In this document: one piece after another, positions 1 to 11,411 of the stretch
Numbering within the stretch: position 1 is the stretch's first letter
How the letters are laid out: the number at the start of each line of letters is the position of its first letter
Source: [Phialemoniopsis] sp. UDSM-2020
Lineage: Eukaryota; Ascomycota; Sordariomycetes; Thyridiales; Thyridiaceae
NCBI GenBank assembly: GCA_018873225.1
Contig: JAEILZ010000002.1
Coordinates: 3,596,001 to 3,660,000 of the forward strand
DNA length: 64,000 bases
Direction: 5' to 3'
Made by a program: the position numbers and the translations under genes
Notes under the pieces: model-generated
The model's database searches: none
What the model was told of the DNA's origin: nothing
What the model saw: the letters and a program-made list of their open reading frames with translations, nothing else

Positions 1-700
1 GGGAAGAAAAGGACGCTAGCACTAGTTGAACAAACAGGAGCTCTTGCTGTGCATTGGCTTTGCAGCCAACCTTGTCAGAAAGTAGCTACCCCCAATCGCT
101 TACCACCAACGCCAGTCCCCATTCTGACCTGGAAGTGTACTGTACAAATTACACCTCGTCCGAAAATCTGCAGGGCCGCCCGCAGGCAGAACAACAAAAC
201 AGCTGGAGGTCCGCCCAGCAGCACGCACCACCAGCCAGACAGACAGACAAGAAGAAGAGGGACCGATTCGATCCAATTGATTGACGGATTGATTGCCTCA
301 TGATTTGGTCCCGGGACAGCCACACGAGCTGTCTCGACAGGACAAACCGCTGCCGCCGCCGCCGGGGACAACAGAGACACACCAGGCTTGTCTTCACGAC
401 GCACACCCCCCTCCGAACCTCGTTCACGCCTCACCACCCTGCTGGTCCTTATCCTCACCCTCCTCCTCCTCCTTGTCGTCGTCCTGTGTTGTCGTCTGTG
501 TCTGTGTCTGTGGCCTGCCTGCGCCTGTCTGCGTCTGCGTCTACATACGCCCACCCCTGACACTACCCATACCAAAGGAAACCCGGCCCACGGTCGCGCG
601 CGTCCTTCCCCTTGTCGCCTTTTTTCCAAGCTCTCCCATTTTTCTCGCTCCCCTTGTCGACAATCGTGGCTCCATAAAAATCCCAAATTAAAACACCAGA
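1..700 (+). promoter_or_regulatory. Promoter and 5' leader of the Zn2Cys6 gene
   Basis: This stretch precedes the start codon at 701 and holds no supported gene. From about 440 to 660 the + strand is pyrimidine-rich and low in complexity, with runs of TCC, TCGTCG and TCTGTG units. That is common in leaders and core promoters of fungal housekeeping and regulatory genes. No TATA box was obvious. The open frames here have skewed, repetitive translations and look non-coding. Confidence 0.5.
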
Positions 701-3700
701 ATGGCACAACCGCCTCTCCAGGCCTCTGGACCTCCCAACGAGGGCCAGCAGCAGCCACATCCGCCAAGCGAGCCTCTTGCAGACCAGGGGTCGGAAGATA
801 ATACTGCTGCTGCTGCCACCACCACCGCCGGCTCTGTTGCTGCTGGTCCCGCTGCTGTCACTACTCCTGTTCCTCCTGCTACCCTGAACGGGAGTGCTGA
901 GGGCGCTGCTTCTACTGCTCCTGCTGTTAGTAGTGCTACTCAAAACTCCGTTCCTCCTGCTCTTCCTTCCCTACAACCTACAACTACATCTGCAAACGAC
1001 GCAGCTGTCTCTACAAATGGTGTCGATCACAGCTATACGCAGCATCATCTAGACGAGTCCTCGAACTCTTCGGCCACCGTTCCCCGAGACAGCAGCACCG
1101 ACGCTGCTCCATCGACCGTCGACACGAGCCTATATCAACAGCCACCACCTGCTACCGAGGCCACCAACGGATACGAGCACAATCACGCGGCCGTCACCAA
1201 CGGGGACCATCTGTCCTCAACATCCTCGCCCTCCATGTCGAATCCTCACCAACCCCACGGCCTGCACCGCCAGAACTCGGGCTACTCAAATCCGACATCA
1301 TATTCTCCTCCCCTCATGAACCCGTCACAGTTTGGTTATGGACCACCCCAACCGGGTCCGCCTGGCGGCGAGCTATACAGGTCCTCCCCTGCCCCCGTGG
1401 TAAATCCTGCCATGTCTCTGCCCAGCATGCGCAGCATCGACCCTCTCCAGCAGCAGCAGGCTCAACAACAAGGCATACCCGTTCCGATCCCCCCGGCTAT
1501 GGGCTACTACCCGATGCCTGGCTATGGCATGCACCAAGATATGCGATTCGCCATGCCGCCCTTCGGACACGATCCCCGCGTTGCTCTGAGTGGAGGCCGT
1601 CACAAAAAGGTACATTTGAAGCTGGAGGATGGCAGAAGTTATACTTGGACTCGGGATTTGTGAGCTGACCATGGCATGTTTGCTGTTCTTTTAGGAGATC
1701 AAGCGGCGAACAAAAACAGGTTGTTTGACCTGCAGAAAGCGCAGGATAAAGGTGTGTTGCCATTTTCCATTTTCTTTGCTTAAATCATTCCTCTGCGCTG
1801 AGTCTGGCTACGCTTGTGCCAGCCAGTCTGCTGCATGGTCTTGATCCGGACAGGAGAAAAAAATACTGCCGGCTTCAGGCGTGCATTGCAAAATTCTTCA
1901 AATCACCACTTTCTCCCCCCATTGCATGCATATACACACGGCACGCGACGCAAAGACGCGACCAAACAAAATGTGGAAAGAGAGAAACAACTGGGGCAGA
2001 TCGAGGTGTAGTCAAATTATGCGAGAGATCTGTCACTCGCTGGCTCGACGAGCCGGTCGATTATGCCCACCTCGCTTGTCATCGCTTCCGCATCGCTCGC
2101 TTCAAGGGCCGTCGCCAGATGGAGCTACTCCAGTCAGTTCGGGCGACAAGCGAGCCAGCCATTGTGCACCGTTTTTTTCTCCAACTCCATCCCATCCCAT
2201 CCATCCATCCCAATCAATCACCGATCTGCTCTGCGCGGCGCATCCCACATCCACCTTTTTCTCCCCCTCCATACCATACAGCACCGTCATATAACCACCA
2301 TACCACTCACTCGCTACCCCAAACTGCCACTATTCCTCTGCGGCATCAAGTGCCAGAGCTATCCTCTAGCACTCGTCTATCACTACCCCAGCTCCCTGTC
2401 AGTTTGACACCGCGGCGCCGCTTTGCTTCCCGTTTGGCTGCCTTGCCCCTCCCTCCCTCCCAGTCTCAGCCCAACCAACATCACCGCTTTTGTTACTTTT
2501 GCTCCATCATAAAGACCTGAAGGAATCCCACCGCTCTAACGAATTGAACCCAACGAACAGTGCGACGAGACTCACCCCACCTGCAACAACTGCAAAAAGT
2601 CCAAGCGGGACTGTGCCGGGTACGATCCTATTTTTAAGCAACAGCAAGGACCCCTTCCGACCATCCAGCCCGCTCTCGGCAGCACACAACAGCCTTCAAC
2701 CCCGACCTCAGTCGCCGCCGCCCCGACCGTCCCCTCTTCGGCTCCTCCAAATCCATACGCCCACCACCAGACACCCGTGGTCCCAAGCTCATATCACTCC
2801 TCCTCGACGCCGCAGGGACATCTCTCATACGACCCCGCCCTACCCTCCTCCGCACCGCCGGCCGCTAAGCACGACGGCTTCGAGTACTCGACCGCAATCG
2901 ACCCGGCTCTCGAGGGCGCGTTGAGACTACCTCACCACGACACCGCCCTGAGGCCGCTAGATTACGGCCAACCTAAAGGTGGCGCACCCTCTTCTGCCCT
3001 CCAATCTCAAGAGGCACCATTGACTTACTCCAGTGCTCCAGCAAAGGATATGAAGGTCGATGAGCTCATCGCCCTGGGTGGGCCGGCGCCCCCTCCTCCG
3101 GCCGCCCCGCCCACCCGGGAGAAGCTGGACGAGATCACAAACATTTACTACGACATCTACATGACGGGCCTCAAGGAGTTCTTCGAGACCACCTGGTACA
3201 GCTTCACCGCCCAGGGCCCCAACCCCATCAGCATCCTACATAATAATAAGACCTTAATGGACCTCCTTTCTTCCTTCCTCGACTCCCTCGCCAGCATCAA
3301 GTCCAATGACCCCTCGGAGATGGTCATGACGGGCCACCTCGAGACTCGCATCGTCTGGGCTCTCACCACACTAGTCTACACAACCCCGGCCTCGATCAAC
3401 CCGCCCAAGGACGAACCTCTGCCCTCCAACGATGCCACCGAGACGAGGAATCGCGTCGCCGTCTTTGAGACTCTGCTTTCTGGAGGCCTTCTCGTGCGCA
3501 ACCCCTGCATGCCCCCTCCTAAAACGGGCGACCCGCACCGCGTCCGAGAGTACGAGTTCTGGCACTGGCTCGCCGAGTATCTGCGCCTCCAGGACACGCC
3601 TCAGAGCAATATGTCGGCCCAGCGCGAACAGGCCCTTGCCCGCCTACGCAACCTCCTCGACGGCCGTGAGAACCGCGATGTGCTCTACTCAATGGTGATT

Positions 3701-3916
3701 CTGCGTGAGCTCTCACCACAGTTTCCACCGGGCTACGAATCCACCCTGCCAAAACATCTCGATGAGACGGACCCGCGTAGTAAGCTCGCCGTCGCGGCAC
3801 AATTTATCCGCACCGAGGCCCTCGTCAGCGGCGGCACGACCAACGTGGTCCGACGATTCGCCGAACTCGCGGCCAAGGCGTTCATCCATCCTGGCTCCAA
3901 TGTCCGACGGGCTTGA
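701..3916 (+). CDS. Zn2Cys6 transcription factor, Moc3-like
   Basis: Predicted 773-residue nuclear DNA-binding regulator. Exons are 701-1609, 1695-1751 and 2561-3916; all joins keep frame. The first 300 residues are low-complexity, rich in Ala, Thr, Ser, Pro and Gln (a QQQQ-type run near residue 250). The zinc binuclear cluster lies at residues 313-340 with cysteines at 313, 316, 323, 330, 333 and 340, preceded by the basic RRTKTG motif and followed by AGYDPIF. The C-terminal half (from about residue 470) is a helical regulatory domain starting near TREKLDEITNIYYD. The cluster sequence and following GYDPIFKQQ resemble a conserved ascomycete family related to fission yeast Moc3; I recall this by family likeness, not by a search. 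The second intron is 809 bases, unusually long, and falls exactly between cysteines 2 and 3 of the cluster. The target genes are not evident from the sequence. Confidence 0.88.
1752..2560 (+). other. Long (809-base) intron inside the zinc-cluster codons
   Basis: The donor GTGTGT follows the AAG codon ending RRIK, and the acceptor AACAG precedes TGC of CDETHPTC. The zinc-cluster motif is contiguous across the join, so no exon is missing. The 3' two thirds is rich in C and T with CCATCC and CCCTCC repeats, like a fungal promoter or leader. Confidence 0.8.
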
Positions 3917-5724
3917 TCAACAGCTTTTTCTCTACTTCTTACAAAACCCCCTTTACTTCTTCATCTCACCATAGAAGGGGTGTTACGACCGTCAAGACGA
4001 AGTCCCTTTGTGTATCAATACTACTTTGCAGCCTTGTTGTTTCTTACCTACAAACCACTCTTCCTCGCTTATAGACTTTATTTCCTCCACCAAGCGAACG
4101 ACACCAGCCCATTGGTATCAGTCCTCATTTCCTTGTTGTCATCTCGGCGTCTTGCGTTTTTTACTGTGGTTCAAGGAGGGGGGTTTTCCAAAATGGGAGG
4201 GGCATTCAATCTGAAAAAGAGACAGAAGAGGAGAGAAGGTCGGGCTATGTAGTGTGCGTCTGTAACCGTATAGGGGAAGAGAGAGGTTAGCCCGTGTTGA
4301 GAGGGGTGGGTGTAATGGAGGAAAGGCAAGACATGGCAATTGGGAGGGAGGGGACCTTGTCCTGCTTTTCTTTTCGTCCATTCTGCTTTCCAGCCTGCGC
4401 CTCTGCTTCTGCCCGACCTCTCGGAAGGGATCACAGCGACCTCGGGAGGAAACCAATGACGGGCAGGGCGAGCGAGAAGCATAGCATTTGAGGAGCCAGC
4501 TAGTGCCCGGAACATCCATGCGGGTCTCTGCTTTGTTGTTTCGAGCCTCAAAGCAGGACTGACTGTTTGGATGTTCTTTGGGCTACTGAGCTAGACAGTA
4601 CTATAAAGTGAAAAAGAATAGACCACGGTTGGCCGTGGTCGACGGGGCTCATGGCAGCCGTTTCTTGCCAGCATTGACTGTTCCCTGGCAACTCTTGTGA
4701 TCCGCCATGCTCTCAGACTGCTTTACCTGCGCTGCTACGTGTGATGCAAAGAAAAGATCTACATCTTGATGTGTGAACCATGTCCGGTGGGTATTCCCCC
4801 AGAGGTTGCTGCTCGCCTTACGAGATCAGGATGAAGCCCTTCGCATTCGCAGGAAAATATCACAAGGAGCAGAAGAGGTCATGAGAAGCTTTGAGGCTCT
4901 TGTATTCCATGGCGTCCGAACACATGGCATATACCGACATCGCAAGTAGATGGTCCGCTTGTGGCGAAGAACCAGAATCAGGAGACAGGTAGAGTCAGGC
5001 TACCGGTAGCAGACATTGTCAACATCGTCATGATGCACCATGACATGGCAACGTACCTACATTCCCATTTCAGGAAGCTCATCTAGCACATCTCACTCAT
5101 TCACAAGACAACATGGTTTCGTCGCACAGAGTTGTTTGCCTAGACAATGCAGGCTTCGCCAGCCCACCATCCATTTCTATTGCAAGAGCACGACATTGCG
5201 CCATGTCTCTGCTGTTTTACGGAAGAACCTAAACTAGGCGCGGCCCGGTTGACGGGCCTTTCTCTCCTCTCTCTTTCGTTTCCCTCCATGCCACACAGGA
5301 CGCTTGTTTAAAGCACCCGAATCTTTCATCGCGGGTGAACTCGAAGCTCTCCGCTTTCTCATTTTCCCAAGTCGAGCCCCTCGAGGAGGGGGGAGACTGG
5401 AAGTCGTATGTATGTTAAAACAAAAGCCAGATAAAAGAAAACAAAATCGAAACGCCATTTTTGTCCTGCAATGGGGATATCATGCAACTCTTTGTGTTGT
5501 GCCAACGCCGGTGCTTTTGTTGAAAAAAGAAGTTAGGTTGCCGAAATACCCCCATAAACCAGATACCTAGTTTCCCTCATGCAGGTCATGCTGTTGAAAA
5601 CATTGCTCTCTTGCCCATTCTATGACATTATATGCAAATTACACCCGGCCGGGGGAGCAGGCCTCTTGTTGGTGCCCAGCTCATGCATAAACGAGCTGGA
5701 CGGGCCTCGGCGCAGATGGGTAAA
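3917..5724. other. Intergenic, convergent 3' flanks
   Basis: About 1.8 kb lies between the stop of the Zn2Cys6 gene and the stop of the adenosylhomocysteinase gene on the other strand. It should hold both 3' untranslated regions. Only short open frames without recognisable motifs are present, and no structural RNA was recognised. Confidence 0.5.
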
Positions 5725-7194
5725 TTAGTAGCGGTAGCTACACCATGATGTTAGTTTGGTTCTCGTTGTTCTTAGGAGTATAGGGTATCACATACTGGTC
5801 GCTCTTGAAGGGACCCTCGACGGGCAGGCCGAGGTAGTCGGCCTGGACCTTGGAGAGGGTCGAGAGCTCGACGTTGCAGTGGTCGAGGTGGAGCTTGGCG
5901 ACCTCCTCGTCGAGGATCTTGGGCAGGACGTAGACCTGGCGCTCGAGCTTGCCCTCGCGGGCGAACTCGATGTGCTTCTTGGTGAAGGCGGCGTTCTCGA
6001 CGTTGAAGAGCTGGATCTGGGCCAGGACCTGGTTGGTGAACGAGCACGACATGACGAACGACGAGTGGCCGGTGGCACAGCCGAGGTTGACGAGACGGCC
6101 CTCAGCCAGGAGGATGATGTGGCGGCCGCTGGGCATCAGGAAGCGGTCGACCTGGGGCTTGATGTTCTGGACCGACTTGGCGTTGGCCTTGAGCCAGGCA
6201 ACGTCAATCTCAATGTCGAAGTGACCAATGTCTGGAGTGGTCTTTAGCAGATGAACTAGAGGGATCCTCTCAGTGATTTGAGTGAGAACTTACTGCAAAC
6301 GATGGCATCGTTGGGCATCTCGGGGAAGTGAGCGGCAGTCAGGATGTCACGGCAGCCGGTGGTCGTGACGAAAATCTGACCAACCTTGGCGGCCTTCTCC
6401 ATGGTGGTGACCTGGAAGCCGGCCATGGCGGCCTGGAGGGCGTTGATGGGGTCGATCTCGGTGACGAGGACGCGGGCACCCATGCCGTGCAGGGCCATGG
6501 CGCAGCCCTTGCCGACATCACCGAAACCGGCGACGACAGCGATCTTGCCAGCAATCATGACGTCGGTGGCACGCTTGATGCCGTCAATGAGGGACTCGCG
6601 GCAGCCGTAGAGGTTGTCGAACTTGGACTTGGTGACCGAGTCGTTGACGTTGATGGCGGGGACGAGCAGGGAGCCGTCCTTGACCATGCGGTACAGGTGG
6701 TGGACACCGGTGGTGGTCTCCTCGGAGACACCGTAGCAGCCCTTGAGCATCTCGGGGTACTTCTTGTGGACGAGCGAGGTCAGGTCGCCACCGTCGTCGA
6801 GGATCAGGTTCAGGCCCTTGCCGTCCTTGAAGGCGACGAGCTGCTGCTCGAGGCACCAGTTGTACTCCTCCTCGGTCTCGCCCTTCCAGGCGAAGACGGG
6901 GACACCGGCAGCGGCAATGGCAGCGGCGGCGTGGTCCTGGGTGGAGAAGATGTTGCACGAGGTCCAGGTGACCTCGGCACCGAGGGCGGTCAGGGTCTCG
7001 ATGAGGACGGCGGTCTGGATGGTCATGTGCAGGCAACCGGCGATGCGGGCGCCCTTGAGGGGCTGGTCCTCGGCGTACTTGGCACGGGTCTGCATGAGAC
7101 CGGGCATCTCGTTCTCGGCGAGCTCAATCTCCTTGCGGCCGAAGGCGGCGAGGGACAGGTCGGCGACCTTGAACTTGTTGGCGGGAGCAGACAT
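5725..7194 (-). CDS. SAH1: S-adenosylhomocysteinase
   Basis: Cytosolic NAD-dependent enzyme that hydrolyses S-adenosylhomocysteine to adenosine and homocysteine, relieving product inhibition of methyltransferases. Exons on the minus strand are 7194-6294, 6231-5796 and 5737-5725, giving 449 residues, the usual fungal length. Visible hallmarks are an N-terminal [20 protein letters not shown], the substrate-domain segments [11 protein letters not shown] and [15 protein letters not shown], the NAD-binding GFGDVGKG, and the canonical C-terminus KSDHYRY. The last intron (5738-5795) leaves a 13-base final exon that restores HYRY; without it the frame would add an unrelated tail. The start is ATG at 7194 (MSAPANKF). 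An upstream in-frame ATG at 7218 probably lies inside a 5' leader intron (donor GTAAGC near 7305, acceptor CCAG at about 7196). Confidence 0.97.
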
Positions 7195-7529
7195 TCTGGC
7201 TGTTGAGAGGCGGGGCAACGGTCAGCAGGGTTCTTGATTTGCGTCTGGCGGTCATTGGACGGGGTGGTGAACGTGGAAAAAAGGAAACTGATCAAGACTG
7301 CTTACCTAGATGATGCTCGACTAATCTGAAGGGAATGGAGAGGGTGAAGGGCTGATTTGTTGGTTAGCAGTAGAACTGGAAGGACGTGAGAAAAACTCGG
7401 CGGCGACGGGTAGCGGGGCAACACGACTTGCATGAGGAACAGAGCTCAAGCTTTCGTGTTGACGGTGCTTCAATTCGGTGCAAGAGAATACGAAATGGTA
7501 TACATACGTTTTGGTGAGGATGTGTATGA

Positions 7530-7690
7530 GAGAAAGGGAGAAAGGTAAGAGTTCGGGGAATGGAATGGGAAAGGAAGAGAGGGATTCGGGAGTTTTGAGA
7601 GAGAGAAGAAGAAATGGTGGCAGTATTGGTCGCCGGGCTGAGAGGCTAATAAAGATAAGCTGCAGGACTTGGAGGAGGAGGAGGAGTAGT
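7530..7690 (-). promoter_or_regulatory. Pyrimidine-rich (CT) promoter tract
   Basis: On the minus strand this is a long C/T-rich tract (on the + strand repeated GAGAGA, GGAA and AAGAAG), 340-500 bases upstream of the adenosylhomocysteinase start. CT-rich tracts are typical of strongly expressed filamentous fungal genes. The role is inferred from composition and position only. Confidence 0.45.
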
Positions 7691-7974
7691 GACACCAGCA
7701 CAGCAACCACACCAAACCAAACGGTGGGCAAAGGAGGAGGGTGCGGGTCAACCAGCAGAAGAGTACATACAGTAGGTATTGCAGTAGCTGCTGTTGTCTT
7801 TCTAACGGTGTGGTCAGCAATCAGAATACCTACATAACAGCATTGACCATTGCATGTACTTGGTATTCACACGTTATCTCTCTACAGACTAAAGTACCTC
7901 TCTCAGCGCAAGTATCTGGTCTCGGCTAGCAGTGGCACCTGTAAAACCACAAAACAGCTACTCCAGGTACAGAT

Positions 7975-7989
7975 CCCCCCCCCCCCCCC
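7975..7989 (+). repeat. Homopolymer run of 15 C
   Basis: An uninterrupted C run lies between AGAT and GGCT in the gap between the adenosylhomocysteinase promoter and eIF3h. It may be length-variable or an assembly-sensitive site. Confidence 0.7.
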
Positions 7990-9047
7990 GGCTAGGCAAG
8001 GGGAAAATATTAAGTCCCCTGGATTTTGGCGCTGTCTCTCTCCCGCGTTCACAAGCTCCAGCGCTGCTCTCTAAATTCGCATCGCGGATGGTGGGGCAAC
8101 AGCATGCAAATACCACTGGGCAAGAATCCTCCACTCAAGCATCAACTTTTTTTTTTGTCGGTGAGATCAAGGGAAAAAATGGTCCACCTGCACCCCTCAC
8201 TAAGCCATTTTCGTATGGACCCCTCTGTTTCCCTGCTTGTCAGAGGCTCGCAGGGAGGAGCCGATCCCCTCCTTGGTCCCGCCTCGAGCCCCTGCAAGTC
8301 CTGTTCCTCTGAACGACTCTGCCCATATGTCCGCCAAAAACAGGCGCAAATGCAATTGCCGTGTTTCTGGCATCCCAACCATTCTCAACTGTCTGCATAA
8401 GCGGGTGTCTTAGCACGAGGGGGGCCGATGGATACGCAGACAGGTTGAGCGAGAGAGGGTAAAAAGTCGTCGGTGTCCGGTAAGTGGGGTCGTTGGTTGT
8501 TCTGAACACCGAAGAACACCCAACACTGTCAAATAAGAATCTAACGTGACACCGTTTCCAAAGGGATCATTGTGTCTTGAACAAGTGCATAGAAATTTGG
8601 GATTGGATGTCCATGTCTACCGTAGTGCTATAGAACCCAAAGCTCCGCCGAAAAATGTAGCCGGCACGCAGCTGTCTCATCATTAAACCTGACCAAGACT
8701 ACCTGGATAGGCAGTCTCCCCAGGCAAGGGAGGGAAAGCTGGCGGGAGTGAGACATGGCCAAATATCTCGCTCCTCGTAATCTACCACCCTCCCCATCGT
8801 TTCATACATCGCTCCTCTCTACATTTGTACGTGCGTGCGCAGCTCGTGAGACGGTGGTATGCCCACCTGCCTCCGCCTCCCCCACCGCCACTCCGATTCT
8901 GCTTCCCGTTGGATTTTGTTTCCCTTTGAACGCCAGGCCCGATGCACGCAAATACTGACAGGCGGGCTCGTCCCTCGAACCCATAACCTGCAATTGCACT
9001 CTAAAGAACCGATTCCATGTCCATCTCTCCCTAGATCACTGCTGGCC

Positions 9048-10296
9048 CTACTCAGGAACCAGGTTTCCCCTGACGGCAAACATCTTGGCACTGACGTTGG
9101 CCGTGAATCCGTCGACCTGCCTGCTGTACTGCTCAACCTGCCTAGCGTTGAGCATGCCCTCCAGCCGGCTGGGCTCCTGCGGCAGCTTGAACAGCTTCTG
9201 CCACTCGTCCTCGGGCAGCGGGGTCTGCTTGGCGGCGACGCGGGCCGCGTTCTCCGCCTTGCGCTTGGCCTGCCACGCCGTGATCTTCTGCTGCTCGCGG
9301 CCCAGCGACCTCTGGTAGTACTGGTGGTTGTTCAGGTCCGAGTAGTGCGACTCGATGCTGTCGAGCAGCAGGTCGCACGTCTTCTCGAGGAAGGGGTCGA
9401 TCGACAGATCCAGGGAGTCTAATGAAGGGTAGGGCGGGATCGCGACGTTGGCCTTCTGGATGTCCGAGAGCGCTGCCGGCAGGTCGACCTCGGGGTGTTC
9501 GGGGGGAGGGGCGGGAATTTGGTGCAGGAAGGTCGTGAGCAGGTGTGAGTTGTGCACCGTCACGGGCAGCTCGAGTAGGACGTCCTTGAAGGTGAGCTTG
9601 GACTTTTGAAGGCTATACGAGAGGAGTAAAGTTAGCATGTAATTTGCGTGACATGATCTCCATGCTATTCGATTTGGTGCAACCATACCTGTCAGTCGTG
9701 AACTTGCCCTCCTTGTAGGCGGCCTGGAAAGTGCTGGTCAGGCGGAAGGCCCGGAGGCTCAGGGTGCCCTGTGAGCTGCGGCTGGCGTCGTGGACGAGGG
9801 CGACGTTGGACACGCTGGCCTGCTGGTAGTGGTACAGGTTCTCGATGAAGTTGAGGTTGATGAAGTTGCCCATGGTGGCGCTGGTGTAGAAGCCGACATT
9901 GTTGGCATCGACGTTGACCTCCTTGAGGTGCCTGATCATCTCGTTCGAGTAGTTGATGTTCGACTTTTGGCGCGGCGCCGCGGCGGCCAGGGCCGAGGCG
10001 TCGTTCTGGTGGCCGTCGAAGTTGGCGACGTCGACGCTGGGGAAGGGGAAGGTGTTGGTGACCTCGAGCAGGCCGTCGCGGTCGAGACCGACGATGGAGC
10101 CGGAGGCAGTCGAAGGGAAGGCCGCCGCGCAGTGCTTGGCGATCTTCATCACGACCTGTAGAGCGCACAACCTCTGGTCAGACACACACTTTTTCTCTTT
10201 GTCGCCCGAGGGTGGGGCAACCCTCTCTCAAGGAAAACCTACCAGCGCTTCCACCTGCACCGACTTGAAGGGTGCGTCCTTGAGATGATCCGCCAT
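9048..10296 (-). CDS. EIF3H: Translation initiation factor eIF3 subunit h
   Basis: MPN-domain subunit of the eIF3 complex, which supports mRNA recruitment to the 40S ribosome and re-initiation in the cytoplasm. Minus-strand exons are 10296-10243, 10155-9689 and 9612-9048, giving 361 residues, close to other fungal eIF3h proteins. The protein opens [18 protein letters not shown] and continues into [25 protein letters not shown], typical of the eIF3h MPN domain. A helical C-terminal part follows, with [20 protein letters not shown]. It looks like the non-catalytic MPN type, since I see no zinc-protease JAMM signature, as expected for eIF3h. Introns are 87 and 76 bases with standard borders. Confidence 0.94.
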
Positions 10297-10707
10297 GATT
10301 GCGAGCCGGTCGAGCAGTCGGATGCCGATGATAACGGGAGTCGTAGCTTGCCGGGATGTACGGGTGGCGTGGGGTAGACCGTCTTTCTCGTCGCGATGAT
10401 GGCGTCGAAATGGAAGTTTTGCAGATTTGGTTTGTGGGATTGTGGGCTGAAGGCGGAGAAGCGTGGCAGAAAAGCACTCTAGGCGACAGAGCCGCCGCCG
10501 TGGTGGGATGGGAATCCACATCACCACCAAAGTCAACCACCAAAGAACACTACATGGACAGGAGAATCCAAGGTCGCTTTGACAAATCTATTTTGTCTAC
10601 CATGTCTAATTCCCGAAAACCTCTAAGTCTGATAAATCCTGCTATTTTTATAAAAGATACGTTACGCTCATCACACGCGAACAAGCAAAGAGCACCGCGT
10701 CTGGCCT
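10297..10707. promoter_or_regulatory. eIF3h promoter and 3' flank of the UPF0643 gene
   Basis: These 411 bases separate the eIF3h start from the stop of the next minus-strand gene. No coding sequence is supported. Several GGTGG and CGCC-type patches occur near 10480-10540, with nothing I can assign. Confidence 0.4.
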
Positions 10708-11411
10708 TCAGTCATCGTCCTTAGTCCAGTCCCGAATCTCCCAGCTCGCGAGTCTATCGCCAATCACCAGGCGGTACCTCTCGATCCTCCACTCGGTGTA
10801 CATGGACCTCGTCGCCCGTACAGCTTTGGCATGCTCCGGTCCGGTCCCCGCAATGAGCGAGTGCTCGCGGCTCCTCCATACGCAGGTAGCCAGGTTGCGC
10901 CCGTCCTTGTCCGGCGAGCCGAACCAGTACCTGCGAACAAGTGTTAACGGATCTGGTTATGTGAAAGGCTTTTTTTTTCTTTGGCAGGGATGACTCACTT
11001 TAGCAATCCACCTTCAGCCATGGCTTCTGCGTGCGCCGCCTTGTCCATCTCTCCGAGCTTGGAGTAGTCCGTCGTAGGCGGGATTCGCGACCGGAAGACG
11101 ACGATGTAGAACGAGCTCCCACGCCAGAGATAGTCCTCGTCCTTGGCCCGGTACTTGAGGTCGGCTATGACCTCGCCCCAGTTGAACGTATCACGGTATG
11201 GGGCAGTGGCGTAGTCTTCTCTCAAGGAAATGAACTTGACGAGGGCCTGCGTCAGGAGACGGCCTTCCGGGTCAAGCTCGTTGAGATCGATGCAGTGCTC
11301 GACTTCAGTGTACGGTGAGACAACGAGATATTTGGACAGGTGACCAGACGGTTGTCTTGAGGTGGTATACAGTGGCGTTGCTTCCGTGATTGTCGTCATG
11401 GTGAGGGTCAC
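10708..11411 (-). CDS. UPF0643 family protein
   Basis: Uncharacterised 211-residue protein with exons 11411-10999 and 10930-10708 (68-base intron). The C-terminal part has the features I associate with the fungal UPF0643 family (fission yeast PB2B2.08 type): YWFGSPDKDGRNLATCVWRS, then an HAKAVRATRSMY segment, a TEWRIERYRLVIGD segment and a final SWEIRDW. The first 60 residues include LSKYLVVSPYTEVEHCIDLNE, then SLREDYATAPYRDTFNW. No signal peptide or membrane segment is seen. A second Met at residue 5 (MTTITE) is an alternative start. The biochemical function of this family is not known to me; the family name rests on pattern memory. Confidence 0.8.

Larger units (their letters stand above)
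7195..9047. other. Adenosylhomocysteinase promoter and eIF3h 3' flank
   Basis: This gap of 1.85 kb contains the leader and promoter of the adenosylhomocysteinase gene and, at its right end, the 3' flank of eIF3h. A probable leader intron spans about 7196-7305. No supported gene lies here. Confidence 0.5.

Noticed and set aside
5738..5795. Adenosylhomocysteinase C-terminus read straight through as [11 protein letters not shown]
   Set aside because: A proper intron with branch site fits here and splicing recovers the invariant HYRY ending.
6328..7206. Long + strand frame of 292 codons opposite adenosylhomocysteinase
   Set aside because: Its Gly/Val/Asp/Leu-rich translation is the mirror of the GC-rich third positions of the real gene, which has full family identity.
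8940..9020. tRNA-like patch with GGTTCGAG on the minus strand
   Set aside because: The T-arm stem does not pair and no acceptor stem or anticodon arm can be drawn.
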